From: Sphingomonas alpina
Lineage (GTDB): Bacteria > Pseudomonadota > Alphaproteobacteria > Sphingomonadales > Sphingomonadaceae
Direction: 5' to 3'
NCBI RefSeq assembly: GCF_014490665.1
Contig: NZ_CP061038.1
Coordinates: 434,001-498,000 of the forward strand
DNA: 64,000 bases
Shown here: in pieces, positions 8,991 to 17,704 of the stretch
How the letters are laid out: every line of letters starts with the position of its first letter
Numbering within the stretch: the stretch's first letter is position 1
Position numbers and translations under genes: made by a program
The notes under the pieces: generated by a model
Seen by the model: only the letters and a program-made list of their open reading frames with translations
Databases searched by the model: none
What the model was told of the DNA's origin: nothing

Positions 8991-9667
8991 GCTGTACGTC
9001 CTCCATGAAACCAGTGTGTCGCCATCGCCGCGCCGAGCACCGGCGCGAACAAGGCGACGATCGGCACGACCAGCAGGCCGGTGACGACCAGTCCGATTGC
9101 GAACCGGCTGACCCTGGTCGTGCTGCGCCACGCCTTCAGATCGGCCTGCGGCATATGCCGCGCCGCGACCATGTCGCCAAGGTCGCGGCCGAGCAGCCAG
9201 CCATTGACGACGAAGAACAGGATCGGCGTGCCGACACCGGTGACGATCAGCAGCAGATAGACCGGCGATAGTGCGAGGTTGACCACGATCGCCCGACCCG
9301 CCGAACCGAGGCCCATGACGATCGAGCGGCCCAGCGGCACGTCGGTCGCCTGCGCCAGCGCCGCGGGATAATATCTGTCCTCTACCGCCAGTACGACCTC
9401 ATCGGCGAAGATGCCGATCACCGCGATCGCGGTGGCGCGGAACAGCAGCCATGCCGAGAGTATGATGCCAAGCGCCACAGCGACACCGGCGAGATCAGTG
9501 ACCTCGGCGCTGGCGCCGATCCGGATGAGCAGCGAATATGCGCCGAACCATAGTCCCGCACCGATCGCGGCGAGGATCAGGCAGGTCAGGGCGAATGATT
9601 TGAGAAACACCAGCATGATGCGCTTGTCGCCGAGCTGGCCGACCGACAGGAGAAAGGCGCGGATCAT
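8987..9667 (-). CDS. EI24-domain (CysZ-like) membrane protein
   Basis: The 226-residue polytopic protein begins MIRAFLLSVGQL. It has about four to five hydrophobic segments, with FFVVNGWLLGRDLGDMVAARH in the middle, the conserved part of the EI24/CysZ family (CysZ is a sulfate permease). The gene is first of a two-gene unit with the lipoprotein downstream. Sulfate transport is possible, but many EI24 proteins in alphaproteobacteria are uncharacterised. The ATG at 9667 is chosen because it starts directly on the conserved domain. Confidence 0.8.
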   Translation of the reverse strand: MIRAFLLSVGQLGDKRIMLVFLKSFALTCLILAAIGAGLWFGAYSLLIRIGASAEVTDLAGVAVALGIILSAWLLFRATAIAVIGIFADEVVLAVEDRYYPAALAQATDVPLGRSIVMGLGSAGRAIVVNLALSPVYLLLIVTGVGTPILFFVVNGWLLGRDLGDMVAARHMPQADLKAWRSTTRVSRFAIGLVVTGLLVVPIVALFAPVLGAAMATHWFHGGRTA

Positions 9668-9794
9668 GACAGCGTGGTGCGGCCTTGGCGTGCCCACGTC
9701 AACGGCGGTTGCGCTGCGGGGATGGGCAAATTAGGGCGAATGCTTCTCCGTTCGGGGCAAATCCCGGGCGGGCCCGTTTTTCCGGAGACTTTGT

Positions 9795-10794
9795 TTGACC
9801 ACCCCAACCTATGACGTCGTCGCGATCGGCAACGCCATCGTCGATGTGCTTTCGCAGACTGACGATGCCTTCATCACCGCGGAGGGGATGACCAAGGGAT
9901 CGATGCAGCTGATGTTCTCACCCGAGGACGCTGATGCGCTCTATGCCAAGATGGGCCCGGGGATCGAAGCGAGCGGTGGATCGGCCGCGAACACCGTTGC
10001 CGGCATGGCTGCGCTTGGTGCGCGGTGCGGTTTCATCGGACAGGTCGCGAATGACCAGCTCGGGGAAGTGTTTGCGCACGATATTCGCGCCACCGGGGTC
10101 GCCTTCGGCACCGTCGCCCGCGATGGCGCGCCGACTACCGCGCGCTGCCTGATCTTCGTCACGCCCGACGGGCAGCGGACGATGAACACCTTTCTCGGCG
10201 CGTCGCAGTTCCTGCCCGCCAGCGCGCTCGACCGTGACCTGATCGCCAGCGGCGCGATCCTGTATCTCGAAGGCTATTTGTGGGATCCGGAAGAACCGCG
10301 CCAGGCGATGCGCGCCGCGATCGAGATCGCGCGCAAGGCAAGCCGCAAGGTCGCCTTCACGCTGTCGGACGTGTTCTGCATCTCGCGTCATGGCGGCGAT
10401 TTCCGCAAGCTGATGAGCGACGGCCTGATCGACATCATGTTCGCCAATGAAGCGGAAATCCTCGCGCTGATGGAGACCGAGGATTTCGACGCGGCGGTGG
10501 CGGCAGCAGCGGTGCAGGTACCGATGCTGGTGGTGACGCGCAGCGAGAATGGCGCGATCGCGGTGTCGGGCGGCAATACCGTGGCGGTTCCTGCCGAGCC
10601 GATCGAAAAGGTGGTCGACACGACCGGCGCCGGCGACCTGTTCGCGGCCGGGTTCCTGACCGGTCAGGCGCAGGGCAAGTCGGTCGAGGAGTCGCTTCGC
10701 CTGGGGGGCGATCTGCGCGGCGGAGATCATCTCGCATATCGGCGCGCGGCCAATGGTCGACATGAAGGCGCTGGTGGCGAGCAAGCTCGGCTGA
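9795..10794 (+). CDS. adenosine kinase (PfkB/ribokinase family), frameshifted near the 3' end
   Basis: This enzyme phosphorylates adenosine or a related nucleoside or sugar. It starts at TTG 9795 after a GGAGA ribosome-binding site. Motifs include GNAIVDVL, GGSAANTVAGMAALG and the C-terminal PfkB signature DTTGAGDLFAAGF with the catalytic Asp. After LRLGG the frame departs from family-like sequence within six Gs at 10703-10708. Removing one G gives LGAICAAEIISHIGARP and then VASKLG with a stop at 10792-10794, about 332 residues in total, the normal family length. The uncorrected frame instead reads through the terminator to 10910. This is either a sequencing error or a genuine +1 shift. Confidence 0.9.
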
Positions 10795-10816
10795 CACGCT
10801 TCTTCGCTATGCCAAC

Positions 10817-10856
10817 GAAAAAGGGGTGCTGTCCGGTCGGACAGCACCCCTTTTCG
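10817..10856 (+). terminator. Rho-independent terminator after adenosine kinase
   Basis: A long stem pairs GGGGTGCTGTCC with GGACAGCACCCC around a 4-base loop, followed by TTTT. A-rich bases on the left arm make it potentially bidirectional. It lies 22 bases past the frame-corrected stop at 10794. Confidence 0.93.
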
Positions 10857-10939
10857 TTTCCGCGGTCGGGCGGTGCCGATTCAACCCCGGAGCGGGTCAT
10901 GACAGCGTGACGGCCGACGGGGGGCAATCGGCGTTCCGT

Positions 10940-11150
10940 CCCGCTCTTTGACATGACTGGAAAAATACCGGCGCAACGCGCCCGCTGCTTCTGCCGATAA
11001 CAGGGGTCGGCTCACCCCTGTTATCCGCTGTTCCACCCCTGTTATCGGGAACAGCGGAAAACTGGCTCAAGCTCTTGAAGGCAGGCGAAGAATTCGGCTT
11101 GAAAATCCAACTTAACAGGGGTGCGTTTTTTTATTCCGGAAAACAGCGGA
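10940..11150. repeat. intergenic repeat element with nested inverted repeats (copy A)
   Basis: After a flank reading CCCGCTCTTT...CTGGAAAA comes GATAACAGGGGT (10996-11007), whose exact complement ACCCCTGTTATC is at 11014-11025 and again at 11035-11046. A 10-bp inverted repeat CCGCTGTTCC/GGAACAGCGG encloses the latter (11025-11034, 11048-11057), and another TTAACAGGGGT is at 11112-11122. The right side includes GGCGAAGAATTCGGC. The same flanks occur at 56145-56410 around a different repeated word. No gene is seen in the whole 10857-11209 gap. A loose dyad at 11159-11188 may help terminate the permease gene. Confidence 0.75.
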
Positions 11151-11209
11151 AATTCGGGCCGCGATGCCGATGCGACTCGCATCGCGGCTCCCCGAATGAC
11201 GATCCGGCC

Positions 11210-12733
11210 TTAGACGATCGGCGGCACCGGCTGGGGCGGTGCGTCGCTATCGATCTCATGGACTTCCACCAGGCCGCGGCCGACATGGCTGCGGTGACGG
11301 CTATAGCTGAAATACACGATCAGGCCGACCACCGCCCAGCCAACGAACATCAGCTTGGTCGGCATGCCTAGGTTGTAGAACAGATAGGCGCAGCCCAGGA
11401 TCGCGATCGGCGCCGTCACCATGACTGCCGGAGTCCGGAACGGACGATGGCGATCGGGATCCGTGCGGCGCAGCACCATCACCGCGATCGACACCGCGGC
11501 AAAGGCGAATAACGTGCCTGAGTTCGAGATGTCGGCAAGCAGACCGACCGGGAAGAACGCCGCGAACAGGGCGACGAACAGGCCGGTAATGATGGTGATG
11601 ACATGCGGCGTGTGGAACCGCGGATGGACCTTTGACAGCACCGCCGGGAGCAGGCCGTCACGGCTCATCACGAAGAAGATGCGGGTCTGCCCGAACATCA
11701 TCATCAGGATGACCGAAGGCAGGGCCAGGCCGGCGGCAAGGCCGATCAGATTGCCGATCTGCTTCCACCCGATCTCGCGCATGGTCCAGGCCAGCGCTTC
11801 CTTCGAGCAGACGACAGCTGCGTCCTTGATCGCGGCGCACTGGTTGGCCAGCTCGATGCTGCCTGGCGCAAGGACCTGGCCGCCCGGGCCGGATACCGGC
11901 TGCGCCCCAACGGTACCGACGACACCGGTTGCGACGAGGATGTAGAAGACGGTGCAGACGGTCAGCGAGCCGATCAGGCCGATGGGCATGTTGCGCTGCG
12001 GGTTCTTGGTTTCTTCCGCCGCGGTCGAGACCGCATCGAAGCCGACATAAGCGAAGAAGATCGAAGCGGCCGCAGCGGAGATGCCGCCAAAGCCGAGTGG
12101 CGCGAAGGGCGTGAACTGCTCCATGTTCATGGCCGGCAGGGCAAGCACGATGAACAAGGTGAGCGCGGTGATCTTGATCGCGACCAGCACCGCGTTGACC
12201 ATTGCGCTTTCCTTGGTGCCGATCACCAGCAACCAGGTGACCAGCCCCGCAATGAGCATCGCCGGAAGATTGATCAGGCCACCGTCATAGGGTCCGCGGA
12301 CCAGCATATGCGGTATGTTTATCCCGAATGCGTGCTGGATCAGCCCGACGACATAGCCGGACCAGCCGACTGAAACCGCGCCAGCGGCGATGGCATATTC
12401 GAGGATCAGCGCCCAGCCGACGATCCAGGCGATCAATTCGCCCATCACGGCATAGCTATAGGTGTAGGCGGAGCCGGACACCGGCACCATCGACGACATT
12501 TCCGAATAGCAGAGCGCCGCGAAGGCGCAGACGAAGCCGGCGATGATGAACGAGATCATCATGCCCGGCCCGGCCTTTTGCGCGGCTTCCGCCGTCAGCA
12601 CGAAGATGCCGGTGCCGATGACCGCGCCGATGCCAAGCATGGTCAGCTGAAACGCACCGAGCGACCGCGTCAGCGATTTCTTCTCGGCAGTGGCAAGGAT
12701 GGCGTCGAGTGATTTGATACGCCCGAAGATCAT
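11210..12733 (-). CDS. APC family amino acid permease (paralog 1)
   Basis: This is a 507-residue inner-membrane carrier with about 12-14 membrane segments. It begins MIFGRIKSLDAILATAE with an AGGGGA ribosome-binding site. GIGAVIGTGIFVLTA in the first membrane segment and FFAYVGFDAVSTAAEETKNP are hallmarks of the cationic amino acid transporter-like APC group. A periplasmic loop holds two cysteines (NQCAAIK, VVCSKEAL) also present in the neighbouring paralog. It is closely similar to the upstream gene over the full length. The amino acid transported cannot be assigned. Confidence 0.92.
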   Translation of the reverse strand: MIFGRIKSLDAILATAEKKSLTRSLGAFQLTMLGIGAVIGTGIFVLTAEAAQKAGPGMMISFIIAGFVCAFAALCYSEMSSMVPVSGSAYTYSYAVMGELIAWIVGWALILEYAIAAGAVSVGWSGYVVGLIQHAFGINIPHMLVRGPYDGGLINLPAMLIAGLVTWLLVIGTKESAMVNAVLVAIKITALTLFIVLALPAMNMEQFTPFAPLGFGGISAAAASIFFAYVGFDAVSTAAEETKNPQRNMPIGLIGSLTVCTVFYILVATGVVGTVGAQPVSGPGGQVLAPGSIELANQCAAIKDAAVVCSKEALAWTMREIGWKQIGNLIGLAAGLALPSVILMMMFGQTRIFFVMSRDGLLPAVLSKVHPRFHTPHVITIITGLFVALFAAFFPVGLLADISNSGTLFAFAAVSIAVMVLRRTDPDRHRPFRTPAVMVTAPIAILGCAYLFYNLGMPTKLMFVGWAVVGLIVYFSYSRHRSHVGRGLVEVHEIDSDAPPQPVPPIV

Positions 12734-12864
12734 GAACGGGTCCCCTAAAACAATCTGCGATTTGCTGAATCGCGAAAGGTGCGTGTTTAAGGCCAAAGCT
12801 GGCAGGCGCAATCCGTCACGCTGTTTGCCGCTACGGAAATGCTGCCGATCGGCATGCTCGGTGA

Positions 12865-12903
12865 TAAAAAAAGGGGCGGGAATTGCTTCCCCGCCCCTTT
12901 TTC
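12865..12903 (-). terminator. Rho-independent terminator between the two APC permease genes
   Basis: The stem GGGGCGGG/CCCGCCCC has a 9-base loop and flanking A and T runs. It lies just past the stop of the upstream permease (12924) and separates the two paralogs into distinct transcripts. Confidence 0.9.
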
Positions 12904-12923
12904 CGATCTCCCGATCGATCAAC

Positions 12924-14495
12924 TCATTCGGTGCCTGGCACTTTGGGCTCGAGTTCGCTGAGCGAGGCTTCGTTCACCTCTTCGATGCCGCGGCCCATAT
13001 GGCTGTTGCGATAGCCATAGAGGTAATAGATGACGAGGCCGACCGCGCCCCAGACGGGGAGGACGATCATCGCCTCGAACGGCAGGTTGAAGAACAGGAA
13101 CACGCAGCCCAGGATTGTGGCCGGACCCACCAGCCAGAGCATTGGCGTCTTGAAGCTGCGGATGCGCGCGGCTTCGGTCTTGCGCAGCATCATGACTGCG
13201 ATCGCGACCATCATGAAGGCATAGAGTGTTCCGGCATTGGCGATGTCGGCGAGCTTGCCGACCGGCAGGAACGCCGCTGCGAAGGCCACGGCGCCACCGG
13301 TCAGCGCGGTGACGATATAGGGTGTCTTCCACTTGGGATGGATCTTCGACAGCCCGTCGGGCAGCAGCCCGTCGCGCGACATCACGAAGAAGATGCGCGT
13401 CTGGCCGAACAGAAGAATCAGGATGACCGAGGGCAATGCGATGAAGGCGGCGATACCAAGCAGGTTGCCTACGGTGCCGAAGCCGATTGCGCGCAGCACA
13501 TGCGCCAGGGCTTCGTTCGAGCACACCAGCATCTGCGAATATTCGGCCATCGCGCACTGACGGGCGAGTTCTTCCGAACCGGCCGGGAAGGGGATGCCGC
13601 CCGGGCCCATGATCGGCTGGCCCCCGATCGTGCCGACTGCGCCGGCTGCGACGAGAATGTAGAAGACAGTGCAGAACAACAGGCTGCCGATCAGACCGAT
13701 GGGCACGTTGCGTTGCGGGTTCTTGGTTTCCTCCGCTGCGGTCGAGACCGCGTCGAAGCCGACATAGGCGAAGAAGATCGTCGCCGCGGCGCCCACCGCG
13801 CCAACGCCCGAGCCGAAGCCGCCGAACAGGCCGGCGGGCAGGAACGGGTTGAAATTGGCGGTGCTGAACTGGTCGCTAGGCAGGGTCAGCACGATGAAGG
13901 CGGTCAGCGCGGTCACCTTGATCAGCACCAGCACAGCGTTGACGCGCGCGGACTCGGTGGTGCCGATCATCAGCAACCAGGTGATGAGCAGCGAGATGAT
14001 CACGGCAGGCAAGTTGATGATGCCGCCTGGCGCGCCACCCAGCGCGAGCGGCGCCGAGGAGAGCGCCGCGGGTAAGTGTATGCCCAGGAACTGGTTCAAT
14101 ATCGTGCCGGTAAAATAGCCGGACCACCCGACCGCCACCGCGCTTGCCGCGACGGCATATTCGAGGATCAGGGCCCAGCCGACGGTCCAGGCGAGCAATT
14201 CGCCCATCACGGAATATGTATAGGTGTAAGCGGAGCCCGCGACGGGCATCATCGAGGCGATTTCGGCATAGCAGAGCGCGGCGACGATGCAGATCGCGCC
14301 GGCGATCGCGAAGGCGAGCATCAGACCGGGGCCGGCTTTTTGCGCACCGGCGGCGGTGAGCACGAAGATGCCCGTACCGATCACGCAGCCAATGCCGAAC
14401 AGGGTCAATTGGAACGCGCCAAGCGTCCGGTGGAGAGATTTTCTCTCCGCCGTCGCAAGAATGGCATCGACTGATTTGATGCGCCCGAAGATCAT
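12924..14495 (-). CDS. APC family amino acid permease (paralog 2)
   Basis: The 523-residue carrier begins MIFGRIKSVDAILATAERK, almost identical at the N-terminus to the downstream paralog. It shares GIGCVIGTGIFVLTAAGAQ, FAYVGFDAVSTAAEETKNPQ and the periplasmic Cys pair (RQCAMAE, LVCSNEAL). The two genes are an evident tandem duplication with separate terminators. Loop lengths and the C-terminal tails (EVNEASLSELE here, EVHEIDSDAPP there) differ, suggesting old divergence and possibly different substrates or expression. Confidence 0.92.
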   Translation of the reverse strand: MIFGRIKSVDAILATAERKSLHRTLGAFQLTLFGIGCVIGTGIFVLTAAGAQKAGPGLMLAFAIAGAICIVAALCYAEIASMMPVAGSAYTYTYSVMGELLAWTVGWALILEYAVAASAVAVGWSGYFTGTILNQFLGIHLPAALSSAPLALGGAPGGIINLPAVIISLLITWLLMIGTTESARVNAVLVLIKVTALTAFIVLTLPSDQFSTANFNPFLPAGLFGGFGSGVGAVGAAATIFFAYVGFDAVSTAAEETKNPQRNVPIGLIGSLLFCTVFYILVAAGAVGTIGGQPIMGPGGIPFPAGSEELARQCAMAEYSQMLVCSNEALAHVLRAIGFGTVGNLLGIAAFIALPSVILILLFGQTRIFFVMSRDGLLPDGLSKIHPKWKTPYIVTALTGGAVAFAAAFLPVGKLADIANAGTLYAFMMVAIAVMMLRKTEAARIRSFKTPMLWLVGPATILGCVFLFFNLPFEAMIVLPVWGAVGLVIYYLYGYRNSHMGRGIEEVNEASLSELEPKVPGTE

Positions 14496-14585
14496 GGAAA
14501 TCGGTCCCCCAAGGGAAAGCGAGCCATTATTGGCCCGATATTTATGGCGCGGAACCTAAAGGCTAAATCGAGACGCGCAATCCCC

Positions 14586-14990
14586 TTATCGTCCCGCCCC
14601 TTGGTCGCCGGTATGGCGCACCAGCAGCGGCCCCAGGCCGTGCCCGGCAAATAGGTGGACGTGAAGGTGCGGCACCTCCTGTCCGGAATCGATCCCGGTA
14701 TTGGCGAGCAGCCGGTATCCGGGCGCGACCAGCCCCGCCGCCCGCGCGACCGTGCCGACCGCGCGCACGAAGCCGGCAATCTCGGCATCCGAGCCGTTCG
14801 CGCTGAAATCGTCCCACGAGACATAGCGCCCGCGCGGGATCACCAGGATGTGAGTCGGCGCTTGCGGATTGATGTCGTGAAAGGCGATCGCATAATCGTC
14901 TTCATAGACCCTTCGCGACGGAATTTCGTCGCGCAGGATCTTCGCGAAGACATTCTCGTCGTCATAGGGTCTGGTGGCGTCGATTGGCAT
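14586..14990 (-). CDS. HIT family nucleotide hydrolase
   Basis: The 134-residue protein carries the histidine triad HLHVHLFAG near residue 110 and the N-terminal FAKILRDEIPSRRVYEDD typical of HinT/Fhit-like AMP-lysine hydrolases. ATG 14990 follows GGAGCCTTTG, a clear ribosome-binding site. It is last in the his operon, 10 bases after hisE, an arrangement seen in related alphaproteobacteria. The substrate is likely an adenylated nucleotide or phosphoramidate. Confidence 0.92.
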   Translation of the reverse strand: MPIDATRPYDDENVFAKILRDEIPSRRVYEDDYAIAFHDINPQAPTHILVIPRGRYVSWDDFSANGSDAEIAGFVRAVGTVARAAGLVAPGYRLLANTGIDSGQEVPHLHVHLFAGHGLGPLLVRHTGDQGAGR

Positions 14991-15000
14991 CAAAGGCTCC

Positions 15001-15324
15001 TTACTGGCTCTGGCGCGCGGCCTTTTCGTCGATCCCCGACACGCCTTCGCGCCGCATCATTTCGGCGCGCACATCGTCGAGGCTGAGACCAGCATCGGCG
15101 AGCAGCACGAGCAGGTGGAAGACGAGATCGGCCGCCTCGCCGGTCAGCGCCTTCGCATCCCCGTCCAGCGCGGCGATCACGGTTTCGACCGCTTCCTCAC
15201 CCAATTTCTGGGCGATTTTTGCGCGTCCTTTGGCGAACAGGCTGGCGGTGTAGGAGGTCGACGGGTCCGCGCCCCGGCGGTCGCGGATCACGGTTTCGAG
15301 GCTGGTCAGGAAATCTTCGGCCAT
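15001..15324 (-). CDS. hisE: phosphoribosyl-ATP pyrophosphatase HisE
   Basis: HisE converts phosphoribosyl-ATP to phosphoribosyl-AMP, the second step of histidine synthesis. The 107-residue protein has KLGEEAVETVIAAL and GEAADLVFHLLVLL, the acidic metal-binding helices of the MazG-like fold. The start at ATG 15324 (MAEDFLTSLE) matches family length; a GTG seven codons upstream is an alternative and neither has a strong ribosome-binding site. HisI is not fused to it and not present in the window. Confidence 0.95.
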   Translation of the reverse strand: MAEDFLTSLETVIRDRRGADPSTSYTASLFAKGRAKIAQKLGEEAVETVIAALDGDAKALTGEAADLVFHLLVLLADAGLSLDDVRAEMMRREGVSGIDEKAARQSQ

Positions 15325-15355
15325 CCATGCTGGCTGGCGCACCACGGGCTCAAGG

Positions 15356-15535
15356 TCAATCCTTCTGCTTCCTGGCGAACCGGGCGCGCATCGCGCGGCG
15401 GATCAGGAAGACGCCGATCGCGGCCATCACGAACAAGGCGATGTCGGACAGTTCGGGGCCGGTACGGATTTTCGGTACGCCGGTATGGGCGGCAAAAGCC
15501 GGTGCGGCGATGAGGGCAAGGAGCAGAAAGCGCAT
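15356..15535 (-). CDS. 59-residue membrane peptide resembling a PEP-CTERM-type sorting tail
   Basis: This short gene lies between hisF and hisE on the same strand, 54 bases after hisF and 31 before hisE. The peptide begins MRFLLLALIAAPAFAAHTG, a convincing signal peptide. A short linker, the motif TGPELSD, one membrane segment (IALFVMAAIGVFLIRRAM) and a basic tail ending RKQKD follow. The order P-E, hydrophobic helix, arginine cluster is that of a PEP-CTERM sorting signal, though the motif is not a perfect PEP. The mature extracytoplasmic part would be only about 13 residues. Function unknown. Its coding reality rests on the signal peptide, membrane segment and operon placement. Confidence 0.7.
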   Translation of the reverse strand: MRFLLLALIAAPAFAAHTGVPKIRTGPELSDIALFVMAAIGVFLIRRAMRARFARKQKD

Positions 15536-15589
15536 AGCGGCGGTATAATGGCGGCCGGTTAAATTCTGCCTATGACGACGTGATCGGAA

Positions 15590-16360
15590 CTAAGTCCGGA
15601 CCGGTTGCCGCACCGGCACCCCGGCGGCGGAAAGTGCGGCATGCGCGTCGGCGATACTGGCTTCGCCGAAATGGAAGATCGATGCGGCAAGGACTGCGCT
15701 GGCATGACCTTCGCGAATGCCGGCAACCAGATCGCCGAGCGAGCCGACCCCACCCGACGCCACCACGGGCACCGCGACTTGGTCGGCGATGGTACGGATC
15801 AGTTCGAGGTCATAGCCGTCGCGCGTGCCATCGCGGTCCATCGAGGTGACGAGCAATTCGCCCGCACCGAGCCGCACAAGGTTCAGTGCATGCGCAACCG
15901 CGTCGATGCCGGTGGCGCGCCGGCCGCCATGAGTGAAGACTTCCCAGCCCCCGTCGACGCGGCGTGCATCGACCGAGGCGACGACGCACTGGCTGCCGAA
16001 GCGGTCGGCCATGTCGGCGACCAGCTCGGGGCGGGCAACGGCGGCGGAATTGACTGCCACTTTGTCGGCGCCGGCAAGCAGCAGCGCCCGCGCGTCATCG
16101 GGCGTGCGCACGCCGCCGCCTACGGTCAGCGGCATGAAGCAGACCTCGGCCGTGCGGCTGACCACATCGAGAATGGTGCCGCGCGCTTCGTGGCTGGCGG
16201 TGATGTCGAGAAAGCAGAGTTCGTCGGCGCCGGCTGCGTCATAGGCGCGCGCCTGCTCGACCGGGTCGCCAGCGTCGCGCAGATCGACAAAGTTGACGCC
16301 CTTGACCACGCGGCCATTGGCGACGTCGAGACAGGGAATCACGCGAGCGCGGACGGTCAT
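15590..16360 (-). CDS. hisF: imidazole glycerol phosphate synthase subunit HisF
   Basis: HisF is the cyclase half of IGP synthase; it uses ammonia from HisH to make imidazole glycerol phosphate and AICAR. The 256-residue TIM barrel begins [18 protein letters not shown] with the catalytic Asp, and has [22 protein letters not shown] and [12 protein letters not shown] phosphate-binding loops. It starts 4 bases after hisA ends, in the order hisH-hisA-hisF. Confidence 0.98.
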   Translation of the reverse strand: MTVRARVIPCLDVANGRVVKGVNFVDLRDAGDPVEQARAYDAAGADELCFLDITASHEARGTILDVVSRTAEVCFMPLTVGGGVRTPDDARALLLAGADKVAVNSAAVARPELVADMADRFGSQCVVASVDARRVDGGWEVFTHGGRRATGIDAVAHALNLVRLGAGELLVTSMDRDGTRDGYDLELIRTIADQVAVPVVASGGVGSLGDLVAGIREGHASAVLAASIFHFGEASIADAHAALSAAGVPVRQPVRT

Positions 16361-16364
16361 GGCC

Positions 16365-17102
16365 TCACGCCGCCGCCGCCGCCACGCTCAGCGCCGCGGC
16401 CAGATCGAGCCGGCCGTCATAGAGCGCCCGTCCGGTGATCACACCCTCGACCCCGTCTCGCGCGTGCAGCGCGAGCACATGGATCTCGCCGATCCCGGCG
16501 ACCCCGCCGCTGGCAATCACCGGAATGCGCACCGCGCGCGCCAGATCGACCGTCGCCTGCACGTTGCAGCCCTTGAGCATGCCGTCACGCCCGACGTCGG
16601 TGAACAACAAGGCGGCGACGCCGGCATCCTCGAAGCGGCGCGCCATATCGACCACTTCGACCGTGGACACATCCGCCCAGCCGCGCGTCGCGACCATGCC
16701 GTCTTTCGCGTCGACCGCGACGACGATGCCGCCGGGAAAATCCTTCGCGGCATCACGCACCAGCTCGGGATTCTCCAGCGCGGCAGTGCCGATCACGACG
16801 CGCGAGACGCCCAGATCGAACCATTTCTCGATCGCGGCCCGGTTGCGGATGCCGCCGCCGAGCTGCACATGGCCGGGAAACTGGCTGACGATCGACGCCA
16901 CCGCTTCGCCATTGACCGAGGCGCCGGCAAAGGCGCCATCGAGATCGACGACATGGAGATATTCTGCGCCCTGTCCGGCAAAGATCATCGCCTGGGCGGC
17001 GGGATCGTCGCCATAGATTGTCGCGCGATCCATATCGCCCTCGGCGAGGCGGACTACCTGGCCTGCCTTCAAGTCGATTGCGGGGAAGATGATGAGAGTC
17101 AT
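16365..17102 (-). CDS. hisA: phosphoribosylformimino-5-aminoimidazole carboxamide ribotide isomerase HisA
   Basis: HisA isomerises ProFAR to PRFAR. The roughly 245-residue barrel begins [19 protein letters not shown] with the catalytic Asp in PAIDLK, and has LQLGGGIR-like [21 protein letters not shown] and [12 protein letters not shown]. Its ATG at 17102 overlaps the hisH stop (ATGA), so translation is coupled. The tail is alanine-rich. Confidence 0.98.
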   Translation of the reverse strand: MTLIIFPAIDLKAGQVVRLAEGDMDRATIYGDDPAAQAMIFAGQGAEYLHVVDLDGAFAGASVNGEAVASIVSQFPGHVQLGGGIRNRAAIEKWFDLGVSRVVIGTAALENPELVRDAAKDFPGGIVVAVDAKDGMVATRGWADVSTVEVVDMARRFEDAGVAALLFTDVGRDGMLKGCNVQATVDLARAVRIPVIASGGVAGIGEIHVLALHARDGVEGVITGRALYDGRLDLAAALSVAAAAA

Positions 17103-17704
17103 GGCCGCCACTCCAGGAAGCGCGAAAGAAAGGCGAGACCGTAAGCCTGGCTCTTTTCGGGGTGAAACTGCACGCCGATCATCGTGTCGCGGCCAATCGC
17201 GGCGGTGATCGGGCCGCCATGATCGGTGCCGGCCAGCACATCGTCACCGTCGAACGCATAGCCGTGCAGGAAATAGGCTTCGCCGGGCTCGATCAGCGCG
17301 TGGGGCCGGGCGGGGGTGACGTCGTTCCAGCCCATATGCGGCACCTTGGCCGTTGGATCGGCGGGCGCCAGTTGCCGCACGCTGCCGCGCACCCAGCCAA
17401 GCCCCTGATGCGTGCCGAGCTCCTCGCCGGTATCGGCCATCAGCTGCATGCCGACACAGATGCCAAGGAACGGAATCGCGTTGCCGCGCACGCGGGCGTC
17501 GAGCGCCTCCACCATGTCGGGCACCGCGCGCAAGGCGGCCGCACAAGCGCCGAACGCACCCACGCCGGGCAGCACGATGCGGTCGGCCTTTGCCACCATA
17601 GCTGCGTCGCTGGTAATTGCGATGTCCGCCGCGCCCGCGGCTTTCAGTGCGTTGGCGACCGAGTGGAGGTTGCCTGCACCATAGTCGATCAGCGCAAGGG
17701 TCAT
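17099..17704 (-). CDS. hisH: imidazole glycerol phosphate synthase glutaminase subunit HisH
   Basis: HisH is the class I glutamine amidotransferase that feeds ammonia to HisF. The 201-residue protein has IDYGAGNLHSV at the N-terminus, the nucleophilic Cys in GICVGMQLM, and the His/Glu dyad in GVQFHPEKSQ. Its start overlaps the stop of the YciI-like gene by 4 bases. Confidence 0.98.
   Translation of the reverse strand: MTLALIDYGAGNLHSVANALKAAGAADIAITSDAAMVAKADRIVLPGVGAFGACAAALRAVPDMVEALDARVRGNAIPFLGICVGMQLMADTGEELGTHQGLGWVRGSVRQLAPADPTAKVPHMGWNDVTPARPHALIEPGEAYFLHGYAFDGDDVLAGTDHGGPITAAIGRDTMIGVQFHPEKSQAYGLAFLSRFLEWRP

Noticed and set aside
10795..10910. C-terminal extension of adenosine kinase as a real domain
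   Set aside because: It is encoded by the terminator hairpin and follows a frame that abandons the conserved C-terminus. Best explained by the G-run frameshift.
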